A stretch of DNA of 64,000 nucleotides from Cloeon dipterum (Eukaryota; Arthropoda; Insecta; Ephemeroptera; Baetidae). Below are positions 49,425 to 61,700 of the stretch, one piece after another. Made by a program: the position numbers and the translations under genes. The notes under the pieces are model-generated. The model saw nothing but the letters and a program-made list of their open reading frames with translations, searched no databases and was not told where the DNA came from. Position 1 is the stretch's first letter. Every line of letters starts with the position of its first letter. The DNA lies in assembly GCF_949628265.1 (NCBI RefSeq), contig NC_088786.1:26185681-26249680 (forward strand), written 5' to 3'.

Positions 49425-52400
49425 TATAATATATATTCATTGTTTTTATTGCAGATGCTCTATGTGCTCCAAATTCAAACAGACCACAGTCCAGCTCATG
49501 TTTCACTAGTGTCAGGATTCAAATTGCACCACCCAGCAATCAGTTTTGCAATTGTAGATGCGGGAATCAAAACCAGAAGAAGAATTCTAGGCCGTGAAGA
49601 CATTCATTCTAGCCAAGGTTCGCGCTTAAAACATCCCAGCAATAACCAAATCACTCACCAAGTGTTTCAGATGACGAAGATGACGACGACGAAGACGATG
49701 TGTTAAAGGCTACCTCTTGTGTTGTATTGAAAAAGTACATCGTCGGACCCAAGTCTCTGCAAGAGTGTGAACTTGTGTTTGAGCCTATTGCTGAGCCACC
49801 TACTATTTCTACCGAAACTCTTGGTATAAGTTTGCCTTGGTTGACCATGCAAGTTTTATCTCTGCTTCCTTACAGACTTCCCTAGCGAAATGCCAAGTGA
49901 TATTTGCGAGAAAACAATGATAGCAGCCTCCAGCGAAGGTTCAGTCAACACTTCAATTGCTGACGCGCTGAATACCAGTGCAGCTAGTATTCAGAGTTCC
50001 AGTAGCTTGAACTTGATGACTCCTGAGGCATTCACCTCACCCAAAACGAGGCAAGAAGAAAGCCCATCAGCGGCTTCAACGATCAGCACTGGAAGCAATA
50101 AGAAGGCGCTGTCAACTCCTCCACCGATCACATCGTCATCAGATGTTGCTGCTATTCTCACCGTAATTCGTTATCTAAATTTAATTTGCATCCATTTATC
50201 TGTTTTTACAGAAATTGGGTCAGATGTCTGTGGATGAGAAAAACCTGAACGTGGAAGAATCTCTCAACACTCGAGGAAGGGATGCCGGTTTGGCCAGTGG
50301 AGGTAGCAGCCCTAGTCGAGAGGTTCAACAAATCTTGTCTCAAGAGAAGGATGGTGAGAAGTTTACTTTATAGTATATTTTATAAATAAAATGTATAATT
50401 TTTATACCAAATTTACTAGATTTCTATTATCTTTAGAGAAAGTGCTCTCAGTACTTACATCAACTTATTTGAAATTTTCAATTCAAGTCAGGTTTAAATA
50501 ATTTTTACGAAAGCAGGTACACTTACTGACATCATTATCAAAATTTAACACCATGTGCTTTGGGATATTAAATATATTTAAATGAAAATGTTGTAGGAAG
50601 CCTTAGTGATGATTTTTATGAAGCTAAAGAGGATCAGCATGATACAAGCATGGATGACATGTAAGAAAGCATTTAATTTTAATTTTATTGTGTAAATTGC
50701 AAATATGTACTCTTTTATGGATTTTCATTTATTCTCATATTATGTGCAAGTAACATCGATTTGATGTAAATTGCAGAAATATTGAGGGGAAAGAGGAACC
50801 AATTGCTGAAAAAGACAGCTATGATTGGCCTCAAATACCTCCAATACCTGAGATGCCTCCTAATTTACAAGAAATCAATACAGAAGTGCCAAGCATAGAC
50901 AAAATGTAAGAATTTATAGCACTAAAGAATTTTTCTAACTAGGCATGGAATTTTTCTAGTGAAATGCCTACAATTCCGAGTGTACCCAACTTGATGCCGT
51001 CACCTCCGACCGTTTCGCCCTTGACAATTGCTTCCGCACCAGTCATCAAAGCTGAAGTGCTTGAAGCCGATATTGACTACAACAAGGAGGTTCTTGAAGA
51101 ATTGCGATCAATGCAGAGATGCATGCAAGCGCTCACCACCATCATTGAGGAACAGCAAGTGCAGATCAAAGATCTGCAAACGCAGGTTCTCAGGACAGTT
51201 CCTAGGAAAGATGTGTTGGAAAATGCTGCCACAGTCGCTCTTGAAAAAGCCCTTTCACGGCAGTTGAGTCGCCAATCCCAAGGGATTGAGAGCCAGATCA
51301 AACAGAAGCTGACTGAAATGGAAAATTCTTTGGTCAACTCATTCTCTAAGTCTATTGATGTGCATGTGTACAACAAGATGCAGATGGTGTTCGAAACAGA
51401 GTTCCAGAAGATGATCAAGCCAAGTGAGAATCTGTGGTTAATAATGAAAATAAATACTTACGAATTCTTCAGGCGTGATCAGTAACATGGAGCACATCAA
51501 AGGGTTAGTGCACACGGACATTGCTCACAGGATGCAAGCTGCTGAAAAGGCCTTGAATGAGTACATTGGCAAACTTGTCCACAGCAAGGTATGTGCGCAA
51601 TTTAAATTGGACATGAACAAATGATTCTCTTTGAAAACGAAATTTTTCAACAAAACCTAAAATCAGCCGCATAGAACTTATAAATTAACCAAATTATTCA
51701 TCTTGCAGCAACTTCATGACCAACTCGCCGCCACTGTGACAGCTTCTCTCCAGATGAGCATGGCTTCATGTTTCAAAGACGTGCTTCTGGCCACCGTTGT
51801 GCCAACATTTGAAAAAACCTGCAAGACGTTGTTTGCTCAACTTAACGAAGCGTTCTCGCGAGGAACCTCTGAACGTATGTGTTTTCCTAGGAAAATTAAT
51901 GATCAGTCAGGTTTTTATTTTAATGCAGATTTGGCTGCTGTTGAGGCACAACTTGAGAAGCAGCGTATGCGGAATCACGAGAAGTCCCGCGAGACGAATT
52001 CACAAATAGCTGCTCTTGGAGAGTCTGTTCGTTTAGGAAATGACACAACTGCCGCGATGGTGAGAACAGAGTTGCACACGGCCTTATCAAACATCACAAT
52101 GAAGTAAGTCACATGACATACATGATTTTTAATATCCCACAGCGATAAAATTGTATCCTGAGTCTTTTATAAATAGTACTAAAATTTTAAATGTAACCTT
52201 TTCGTGATGGTTATAATGCGCATACTATGTGAACTGGTGGCTCACATTTGAATTGATGCTTGTACCTGCAATGCGAGAATGAGTGTTTGCGTTCAGGGTG
52301 GCATTTGATTACCACCAGGTTTTTTTCACCACTCGTTTTTAACGGTTTTTCCCCTGGGGAAATCTTAAATTTGCGGTCGAAATGGTCAATATTTTCTCTG

Positions 52401-53881
52401 CTATGCAGATTTTATATTTTAAACTCATTTGCTGCCTCAATTTCGCAATAATATTATTTCTGACAGTTTTCCAAGTCAAGGTCATGAGCAAATAATTAGA
52501 AAATTATTGAAAACTGAGGTGCAAATATTGCCTGCTATAAACTGGTAAAAATTGAAAAACCGTTTTTTACCTCTGCATTGCATTTTAAAAAAGCGGGGTT
52601 TTTGCAACCCAGAATGCGTTTGACATGAGTGCCGGCTAGAGTGCGACATATGATTTGTTCTTATTGCCATTCCCTTATGATAGGTTGCCAATTACTGGAC
52701 TGCACTATTCCAGCATGTGTGAATCAAGAAAGTGCGCTTGACTTTTTGTCAGCTGATTGCTTTCTGTCTTAAAGAAACTGTCCCAGCAATTAAGTTTAGG
52801 TCATGCGATACTGCGATTTAAGTTCTCATTATATTTTCAACTGCCCATGGTCTTGTAATACAATTGTGATGTATTTATTTAGTTGAGTTCTTGTTGCAAT
52901 ATTTTTTAAATTTATAATGAAGCATGCTGACGAAAGGTTAAGCCGCCTCTTTGGCTAATGTTGATTGCTTTTCTTACGATATCCGCCATTCAGTCTGCAG
53001 GAATCTGTCATTCGAGCTGCTCGAGAAGCCGTCAATGAGTCTGTGGGCAGAGCCATGCGTGAACATTCCTCCACCATCACCTCACGCCCCGACACCCCTC
53101 AAACCAGAAGCGACCCCCAGGCTCAGCTCACTGCCATACTGACACTCGTCCAACAGGGTCAGCTGAACAGTGCTTTCCAGCAGGCGCTGTCAGCCTCTGA
53201 TCTGCAGTTGGTGGTCAAGCTGTGCGAGAGAGTCAACCCACAGCATGTTTTCTGTTTGAACCCCTGTCCTCTGCAACAAAATGTCCTGCTCTCCCTCATT
53301 CAGCAGCTGTCGGCTGACCTTACCACCAGCACCGATTTGAAAGTCAGGTATGCAGCATGCTTTAAAATGCCTATCAAACAATTTTAGTCGTTCAACTTCC
53401 AATATAATTTGACCTCTCAGAATGTGTAAAAAATGCGACAAAAACGAACCTATAGATGTTTAACAACTAGAATTTTATTCTTCACTTTTAAAAAAATTTT
53501 AATAATGGACAAACCAAGATTATCCATTAAATTAGCAAGAATGATTCGAATTTTGAGCTACTATCTGCCTTCCCTTGCAATTTTTTTAATCGGTTTTCAT
53601 TTTACGAGTTTTAGGTAGAATATATATATTTTTTCACATCCAAACTACCAACGCAACAAGAGTATTTCTGAATTAATCTTTGTTTTAGGTATTTGGAAGA
53701 GGCTGTGGTGAACTTGGTGCCAGACAGCACTGATACAAAGCAGTATGTGCCCAATATAGTGGTTTCCTTGCAAAAACAGCTGAACAACTTCATCTCCATG
53801 CATCCCAACGAAAAGGTGGTGCGATCAATGAAAATGCTTCTGCTAGCCACACAAGCGTTGGTTCCCACCAATAAGTATTGA
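47552..53881 (+). CDS. Edc4: EDC4/Ge-1, enhancer of mRNA decapping 4
   Basis: P-body scaffold that bridges DCP1 and DCP2 for decapping. Nineteen exons join in phase (1175 residues; human 1401): 47552-47556, 47845-47919, 47993-48195, 48261-48456, 48524-48848, 48908-49020, 49079-49283, 49455-49617, 49671-49823, 49876-50162, 50212-50353, 50597-50660, 50777-50905, 50960-51423, 51473-51588, 51709-51874, 51929-52103, 52994-53347, 53689-53881. The N-terminal WD40 region (about 30-430) shows VVWCPYIPDG, AAFSPDGTAIAIAT, PPRCLHSWTPHND and IQFWKWALTGARDN. An acidic patch and a Ser/Pro-rich linker (NLMTPEAFTSP) follow. Coiled coils span about 710-990. The C-terminal helical domain is LQESVIRAAREAV, QQGQLNSAFQQALSASDL, CPLQQNVLLSLIQQLSADL and YLEEAVVNLV. 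The start exon (ATGGG) rests on phase and splice fit only; the first 30 residues are tentative. Confidence 0.94.
49351..49437. repeat. (AT)n microsatellite
   Basis: About 85 bp of almost pure AT dinucleotide, slightly interrupted near its right end, inside the EDC4 intron between exons 7 and 8, just upstream of the acceptor ending at 49454. Likely length-polymorphic. Confidence 0.97.
52104..52993. other. EDC4 intron 17, largest of the gene
   Basis: An 890-nt intron, longer than most in this gene, containing copy 3 of the dispersed repeat. No coding signal is seen. Confidence 0.5.
52701..52724 (+). repeat. dispersed short repeat, copy 3 (diverged)
   Basis: tgcactattccagcatgtgt then gaat, compared with tgcacctttccagcatgcgt then gaat in copy 1. 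It is the most diverged of the three copies and could still be chance. Confidence 0.35.
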
Positions 53882-54606
53882 AGTGACTGTTTGAATGATC
53901 GGTACGTGTTGACTGACTCATGGATTGATTTCCTTGTAAAGTTTGTAAGGTGCTACTTGGTTAGGAAAAATAATTTAAGGTTCATTCGACTTTCCACCAC
54001 CTATGTACCTTTGAATTCTCAAATTAAAACCTAAGTTTGCAAATTAAATAGGCCTTTTTGCGTGCATTTCTTTTATTAACATTTAATACGTTGCCTTTTG
54101 ATGTTTTACAAACAGTGACACGGGAAGTTGGTGAGTTCCAGTGATTTGCACACTTTAGGATAAGACTTTTGAGACATTAGTTTTTACTACTGTGTTAAGA
54201 TAACCTCCATAGCTTTCGCTTTGCAAAAAATATATTCGCTTTCCAAGCATGAAACAAAATTTAAAAATTCATAAATATAAGAAAATGCAACAATGTAAAG
54301 ACAACAAGAGGGCGTACTCCTGTAGTACTGCACAAAGTCATAGTGTGCAGTCGTCTCCACATCATCCCAAGAAATATAAAGTTAATTTGTACCTCTAATC
54401 ATTGTTATTTCTGCCTTATATTGTCGACATAGACTAAATAATTTCATTACCAAATATTCAATCGCACTTCTCCACATCCAAACATTTCATTCTATACATG
54501 ATGATAATTGCAAAAACGTTTAACTCAGACACGCACGTTTAAAAGATATTATTTTGTATGTATAATTATATATATATATGACAAATTTATGAAAAATCGT
54601 TGAGGA
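53882..54606. other. spacer between convergent EDC4 and PCIF1
   Basis: About 725 bp holding both 3' UTRs. No gene seen. A short TA run lies near 54568-54580. Confidence 0.5.
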
Positions 54607-57600
54607 TCACTTTGAATCAGGGGGCAAAACCTGTCCATTGCTCAGCGGGTGGTCGACTACAACAGGCAGATGCGTCAGTGGGATGATGGGCACGGGAAGG
54701 GTTGGCGTCATTGGAACACTATGGTGGTGACTGCTGCCTAAGCCTGGCCGAGTGGGCGACAACAGTTCCTGCTCAAAAAACAAAGTAAGCGCCGCTCTCA
54801 GCACTGGTATCTGACAACAAACCTTTCTCTCTCGGTCAGAGTGGCGCCCCGGGCGAAACGCCTCTAGAAGTTGTTCCACTCTCTCTTCGGTCGGTCCCCA
54901 TTTCTGGAAGCCAGATTCGTTTTGAAGCCACACCAGCACCAGGGCGTGCGAGCTTTTGATGATTGCCTCACTCCTGCAAGAGCTGTTTTGTGACCGCGTA
55001 CTTAGTTGGTGTAATTGATGCAGTACCTTTGTATGCAGTGCTGAAGACCGTGAATAGCTTCATGTTCAAAAGCAGGCACAACAATTTGTCTTCTTCCAAA
55101 TCTTGACTTGTTGAGGGCCTCAAGGGCCGACGTTGGAGCTGGTGCTTGCGAATCAGGACCAGCAGGGGCGCTCACCTCTCTGCGCTCAGGAAGTGCCACA
55201 ATAAACGACAAAGGTTCCGGCGAGCCAGCAAGAAGTCTTTCAATGTGGCCTAGGGAAGCAAGCAGAAGCTCCTCGCAGGCTGGTGCGTTCACTTCAAAAG
55301 ACCCGCTTACTGGCCAAAACTCAAGAAAAGGACTGAAAGATGACATCGCATATTTAAATTAATAGGCCTAACGTGGATGGTGGGCACCTACCCTCTAGAG
55401 CCGAAAAAACCATCGGTGTCAGCGAATGGAGAGCAATACTGCCTGAAATAGCAATTCACAGGGGATGCAAAGCACTCAAACGTGACGCCGAAGCAGCTTT
55501 GCATGCACTCAAAGACCGCGGTTGGCAAAGAAGAGTGACTCGAGTTGGCTCCACCTCCCCCAGGAAGATTTTCGCCCATGAAGGATGAGTACCTCTTCAG
55601 TAAACACCACACTCTCGGCAGGAACATTTCATATTTCTTATCGTCGTAACAACTGTGCTTGTAAAGTAACTCCTGAAAGTGATACTCAGCAATAGCAACG
55701 TGACATTCCCAGGCACAGACGAGTCTTACCAATTTTTGAAGGTGCATGATGTTTATGGAAACTCCATCTCCTTTCCACCTCAATACAGCTTGTTCAGCTC
55801 TGTCGGGCAGGTACTCGATTGCCGGAAGTCGTGCACCTGGACTAGCCAGCTGCACAGGGTAGCACCACACCTTCCTCCGCATGTGGGCTGGTGGAAGTGG
55901 CGGAACCTCAGGTACTGTCCGGGCAAAGGATCATACACAAATCGCCAAAATTAATGCTTGTAAAACTAACTCAGCACATTGTTGGCTTTCAATAGTTCCT
56001 CATTCTTTTCGCGCACCTTGCGCGCGTAATCACAAGACAGAGTGTATATTTTCAGGCATATTCCTTCTACAGAACGTTTCACTGCCTCGGCCAAGTGTGG
56101 TTGGCATTGGGACTGCAAGTTCAAAAATTACTGTCAATTCCTGCGAATATTAGCTTAACACACCTTCAAGTGCGAGAGCCGCTCCTGGAAATCGTCGTAA
56201 GTGGCTCCTATGGTTTTGCGCAGCCAGTTAAATGTTTCCTCCACGTTCCACTTCACTATCTTCCTGCTCTCAGGCGACACGGTCCGCGACTCTATCAGCT
56301 TTTTGGCAGCTTCAGCATATTTGGATAATTGTTTCCTCGCATCGCCTGTGAATTTAGGCTTGACCAGACGTATTGGAATATCGTCCATGATGGCGGCAAA
56401 CATTGCTGGGGAAACCTCGGGCGCGCACCTGCTGGGTAGCAGCGTGTCCGTTCCGGTATCAACAGTTTTCCTCTCCATCAGCCAGCGATTGAACGACTCT
56501 CTAGGCGCATCGATAGCTGTAATTTGTGATTTATTTAATAGCAATTGACAAATGAGCAGCGCAGACAGTTCTAACCTTCTCTCGAGTGACAAAGATCTTG
56601 GTAGCTTTGTCTCAGTTTTGCCACAAAATTCGCCCTCATCGCTTCCGTCTCAGGGTGTGGTTGAGGCAACTCGGACAAAGATCGTTCCAAAATGATCACA
56701 TTTGTACTGACTTCCAAATCCCACGGACCGCTACAAATAGTGAAATAGCAACTAGATGAGCAAAAGATGGCTCAAATTAGGATAGACTTACGTCAATATA
56801 ATTCTCTTCGCTTGCGGATTCGCTTCCTCAGATGCTCTTCGTTTGGTGCCAGACGATATGCCGAGAGGATCTGTGATGGGGTCAAACCTCTGCTGAGGGT
56901 GAGGCGGCGGCGGTGGGGGCTTCAGGACCGGCGTCTCCCAAAGCGATTCATTGGTTAGCTTATTCCAGAAATAGGGCCTGTTTTCCCTTTTGCTCCAGCA
57001 CTGTCGCCAGCCAATGTTCATAAGCTCTGGTGTCAGGGGAGCCAAAATCGGTTCACCAATTGGGGCGCTACCCTCCTGAAAAACCCAAAACTATAGCTGG
57101 TATTAAATTTCAATCCAGGTAATTATGCTGGCAAATTAAAATGCTTTGTCTGAACTATTATTACAAAATTTTTAACAACGATTTTTAAGAACAGTTTGAA
57201 ATACTGAACAGTAATATACCGTACGTAAATATCTATAACTCTAAGCTGACATTTATCAAGAAGGAATGAATAATTTATTAAAAGCAATTATGCGTGCAAC
57301 ACTAAGCCTACAATCGTCTGTATAAATTTTTACAATTCTTTGCTGCTTCTCTTAAACTTATTCTTTTTGTTGAAAATTTCAAAATATGATACATCGTTCA
57401 CCACCAAGAGAAATATAATGTATCTAGATTAAATTTCTAATTAAGTCTTGTGACAACAACTATTTTCCTCCTCAACCTTCGCGCATTCTTACAGGCAAAG
57501 CGTGTTTTCCCCCCAATAAGAGCTTGGAAAATAAAACCATACCCCTTGAACTTGTCCTGGCATCAGAGGCATTGGCTCCGCAGTTGGTATCATGGGGGTT

Positions 57601-57851
57601 GGCCTGATGGGACAGGGAGCGACGAGCCCTGCAGGTGTGTGAGGCATATTATGCTCCATAATTGGTAGGTGTCCCGGGTGTCCTGGCGGTATCGCACCTG
57701 GATGCATCAAATGTGGTGGCGGGGGTGGCATTTGATGCATATGGTGCATAGGGGTGGGCGCACCCATGGGCGGCATGATTGGCACCATTGAGGACGTATC
57801 CCAGTGTGGTTCCCCCATGGGCCCGTGTTTTTCGGGCTTCACTTCATTCAT
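54607..57851 (-). CDS. Pcif1: PCIF1 homologue, phospho-CTD-interacting factor with degenerate methyltransferase motif
   Basis: In vertebrates PCIF1/CAPAM binds Ser5-phosphorylated Pol II CTD by a WW domain and N6-methylates cap-adjacent 2'-O-methyladenosine. Minus-strand exons: 57851-57543, 57075-56792, 56730-56576, 56516-56164, 56112-55971, 55914-55392, 55332-55027, 54973-54607 (812 residues). An optional 54-nt intron (54822-54769) would reduce this to 794. Seen: a Met/Pro/His-rich N-terminus (1-103) and a WW domain (about 123-154, [19 protein letters not shown]). The PCIF1 helical and methyltransferase domains follow: [74 protein letters not shown] and GSFEV. The catalytic NPPF is replaced by Asn-Ala-Pro-Ala (residues 604-607). 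The start ATG lies just inside an exon whose acceptor ends at 57856, so there is a 5' UTR intron. Confidence 0.95.
55278..55289 (-). other. degenerate catalytic motif (NAPA instead of NPPF) in PCIF1
   Basis: Codons AAC GCA CCA GCC follow those for GSFEV, exactly where human PCIF1 has Asn553-Pro-Pro-Phe556. In N6-adenine methyltransferases the [DN]PP[YFW] motif contacts the target adenine. Loss of the first Pro and of the aromatic residue predicts loss of catalysis. Confidence 0.9.
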
Positions 57852-58786
57852 AGTTCTGAAACAACCATAAATTGCGCTTAAGCAAGGGGTGGTGCAAAAT
57901 AGCGCCAAACTGCAGTAACTGCTTTTGGAGTAGAAAACAAGTCTAATTACCGATGACAATTGGTAAAATTAGTTTTGCGTGAATCCAGGCAACAGAAATA
58001 AAAGTTGTGAGGTGAAAATTCAATTTATAGCGAAGATCTTTAGAATAAATGCTATCTGTGCATAATCTGTTGACAGTGAACGCCAAGGCACGTGAAATTT
58101 GAAAATGGATTTATCGCGCCGTAAGCCAGTTTATGGACTGGAATTTTTACACTGCCAGTACATCGTCCATACCTGAAACTTCCTGACGAGTTTTCATGGG
58201 TTGAGATTCAGGTTTTACCTGGTTCATTCATGAATTTCGAGAGACAAAAAAGTAGAGTCCCTTCTCGCTGACGCCATTTGCCTCAGCTGAAGTTAGTCAC
58301 GTGATCAGTTTCGACTATTTTTCTAGCGTTCCCTCCCATTTACAGTGATGCCGCTCATTGAAGCCGCTGCAGCAATAACACTGCATTAAACTTAATCAGT
58401 TTGTTTGATTCCCTGATTGTTTTGATTTTATTGTGATTTTTTAAAGCAAAACAAAATAACTGGTACAAATGCTTGGTGATCTGTTAGCTATTTGCACCAA
58501 CTTTTAAATGTAAATATTCCGCTCCGGCAACGTTGTTCCTTTAAGTTAGTGCGTCTGCCTTGCTTTTGTAGCCGATATCAGACTCAGACAGGCACACAAG
58601 CAGAAGCAGACGCATTAAATCGTCTTTTCAGCGGTGTGCCGTGCACGGAAGTTTATAGTTAAATTATTATCAGAACTTAACACATTTCTGAGTCGAGGTT
58701 TGGATTTTCTGCACTTATCCCCACGGCTAGTTTGACCAAGTCATTTTAATTTCGCTATCGAAGCGTTTTTTAAGCGATTTAGCACA
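57852..58786. promoter_or_regulatory. divergent promoter region of PCIF1 and SS18
   Basis: 935 bp between start codons, including at least one PCIF1 5' UTR exon/intron boundary (acceptor ending at 57856) and the SS18 5' UTR. A CACGTGA E-box lies at about 58299-58305 (gtcacgtgatc) and an ACGTG at 58090. No TATA box is evident. Confidence 0.4.
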
Positions 58787-61700
58787 ATGTCAGTGGCCTA
58801 TGTGCAGCGAAACCGGCCTCAGCCAAGCACCCAACAAATACAGAAGGTGAGAGAGAGTGGAGAATAATTTTTTAAACCAAGCTCATCTCCTATTTTGTTG
58901 TTAGTTGTTGGACGAAAATAGTCAATTGATCCAGACGATTCAGGAATACCAAAACAAAGGAAAAGGGCAAGAATGCATGCAGTAAGTTCAGTCCTCACGG
59001 CATTATCAGTGATAAAATTGATTTTTTTTTCATAATTAAATGTACTTTATAGATTTCAACAGATGCTACACCGAAATCTCGTGTATCTAGCCTCCATGGC
59101 AGATTCCAATCAAAACATACACACTCTTCTGCCGGTGAGTTCTCAATCTTTTAGCTGTCAAAGGATTCCATTCAAATACATTTGCTTTACAATTTATTAT
59201 TCATATTCATTGGTCAGGCTCCTGGAACAATGGCATCAAGTGGACAAGCACCACCAAATCAGCAACCTGGTGGTCCTCCTGACATGAATGCTTCATACAA
59301 TGGGCCGCAGCAGGGTCCCCAGCATGGACCTCATGGACAGAATCCCCAACAGGGGCCTCCCACACCGCAGCCAGGTGGCTACCGCGGACCGCCGCCTCCC
59401 CAGCAGCAACCAATGCCTCCTAATCAACCCCAACAAAGTAAAGAACATAATAAAGGTTTTACAATCATATAACCTGATATAATATGTGTTTAGGACCAGG
59501 CCCAGGACAGCCCTACAGACCTGGTCCTCAAGGTTATCCTCCTCAACCTCCACATCAGTATGGTCCGCAGTATGGTCCTCAACCAGGAGCTCAGGTGGAT
59601 ATTACTTGCATTCACCATTGCACTAATTCTTACAAACTCACTTTCAAAACGTTTAAAAAGAATTGACCTTTCAAGAGGGTTGGTGGTTGGGTTAGAGTGA
59701 AAATTCCAGCTTCGCTGCCCTTGTGACGTAGAGGAAAGGTTCTAATGGGGTTTTTATGTTAAACGCATTTAGAATAGGGTGTAAGAAATTGATTTAACTG
59801 AAGTATTGCCATGACAAAATTTTGCGCAAATTCCGAAACAAGTCTGTTTTTTGATCAGATAACCACAAAGTGCGTTTAAGATGGATTTGTGTAAGGGTTT
59901 AAAGAAATAATCTACTTTCATAAGACGTATGTGTTAGACGTTATAACTCGGCGTCTATAAATGTACAGTATTAAGCCCAGCAGCTGAAAGCTGATGAAAT
60001 ATATCTAACATTTTCAACACAATATCCATTTTGCTGCACATTATTTGACATTTTTTTTTTTTTGGAAATTTACACTAAAAAGTTAGCTTGAGTTTCCCTA
60101 AAATTTTAGCAGCTGGGAACATTCTTTCAGGGTTGCGAAAAGGAGATGGGCCTTTGGCATCTCCTGAAAATATCACAACTTCCCCACTTGCTATTATTGT
60201 GTTGAATGCAACTTCCCAAGAGCTTGCTGGGAAAACAAAATACTGTATTTTATATTTTATTAACTCAGACTTGTTTCTTGAATTTAAAAAACTTCCAAAT
60301 TTTGAACTTTCAATATTTCCCCTGCCTGTTCAATGAACATTTTGTTTGATTTTATTGAAAGTTTTTTATAAATACCTTGAACTCAAGAGTTTTCCCAATT
60401 GATGTTCCCATTCATTGTTCACAGAACTATCCCCCAAATCAGCAAGGCCCTCCAGGAAACTACCCTCCGCCATCTCAGCAGCAGATGCCTCCATCTCAGC
60501 CACATCCCCAAGGTCCTCCTCAGTCGCACAATCAAATGCCAACCCCCTCACAAGCACCTCCTCAGCCCAATCCTCAACATTCTGGTGGTCCTCCAAGCCA
60601 GCCATCTACCCCCCAGCCTAGTGGTCCGTCAGCCACTCCCCCACAGCAAAATCAGCCACCCCAACAACAGCAGCAGCAGCAGCAACAACAACAACAACCA
60701 CAGCAGCAGCAACAACAACAACAACAGCCTTCCCAACAGCAGCAGCAGCAGCAACCCCCTCAGCAACCGCAACCACCCCAATCACAACAGCAGCAGCAGC
60801 AACAACCCCCGCATCAGCAGCCTCCGCCTCAGCAGCAGTCGCAACCTTCAGGCCCGCCCCAGCAAAATTATCCTCCTTCAGGCGGTCCTCCGGCCTCGCA
60901 AGGACCGCCAGGTCCACAGAATTACCAGGGTGGTCCTCCACCTTCAAATTACGGTCCTCCCCCTCCTAACCAGGGCGGCTCGCCGTACCCGCCTGGCGCC
61001 GGACCGTATGGTGGGGGCGGCGGCCCAGGCCAACCCCGCTATGAGCAAAACCCATCTCAGACGCCACCGTCGTCCAACACTCCGCCCACCGGCCAGTACC
61101 CGCCTCCTCCACAGGGACCCGCGGGGCAGCAGCCACAGCAGGCACCACCTCCTCAGCCACCGCAGCAGCAACAGCAGCAGCAGCCGTACACACCGACCAC
61201 CTCGCAGGGCCCGGGCTACCCGCCCCCATCGCAAGGACCGCCTCCCTCCCAGGCTGGCCCTGCAGGCAGTCAGGCGCCAGGCAGCCCTGCCCCATACCAG
61301 CAAGGGCCGCCCCCGCAGGCGCAGCCCTACCCACCTTACGGTGGCCAGAGCCCATATCACGGCTACCAAGGCTACCAGGGTCAAGGTGGCTACGGATACC
61401 AGCAAGGCCAGTATCCGCAGGGACAGTACCCGCCATATCCACCGAACGCAAACGCTGCGGGATACAACCAACCCCCGCAGCAACCAGGTTCGCACACCTT
61501 CCTCGTTGATTCCTAGAAATCTGATTATTTTAATTCTACATTTTAGGAAGTGAAAGATATTGAATTATTGATGTGGTAATTATTTTTGTTTCAAACATGA
61601 TTGCACAGGGGTTTTCCAAACAATAGCACTGCTTTAGTTTTCATTTCACATTTTTGCACTGCTGGAAAATTTTCCCTCAACTGGCAGGGATCATTGGCAG

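Noticed and set aside
52141-52990. An extra exon in the large EDC4 intron 17
   Set aside because: Exons 17 and 18 join directly in phase into the conserved NLQESVIRAARE segment, and open frames in the intron have no family residues.
60399-61553. Long second plus-strand frame (384 codons) and minus-strand frames over SS18 exon 6
   Set aside because: Generated by CAG/CAA and CCN repeat composition. The Q/P/G/Y frame joins in phase with the SNH-domain exons.
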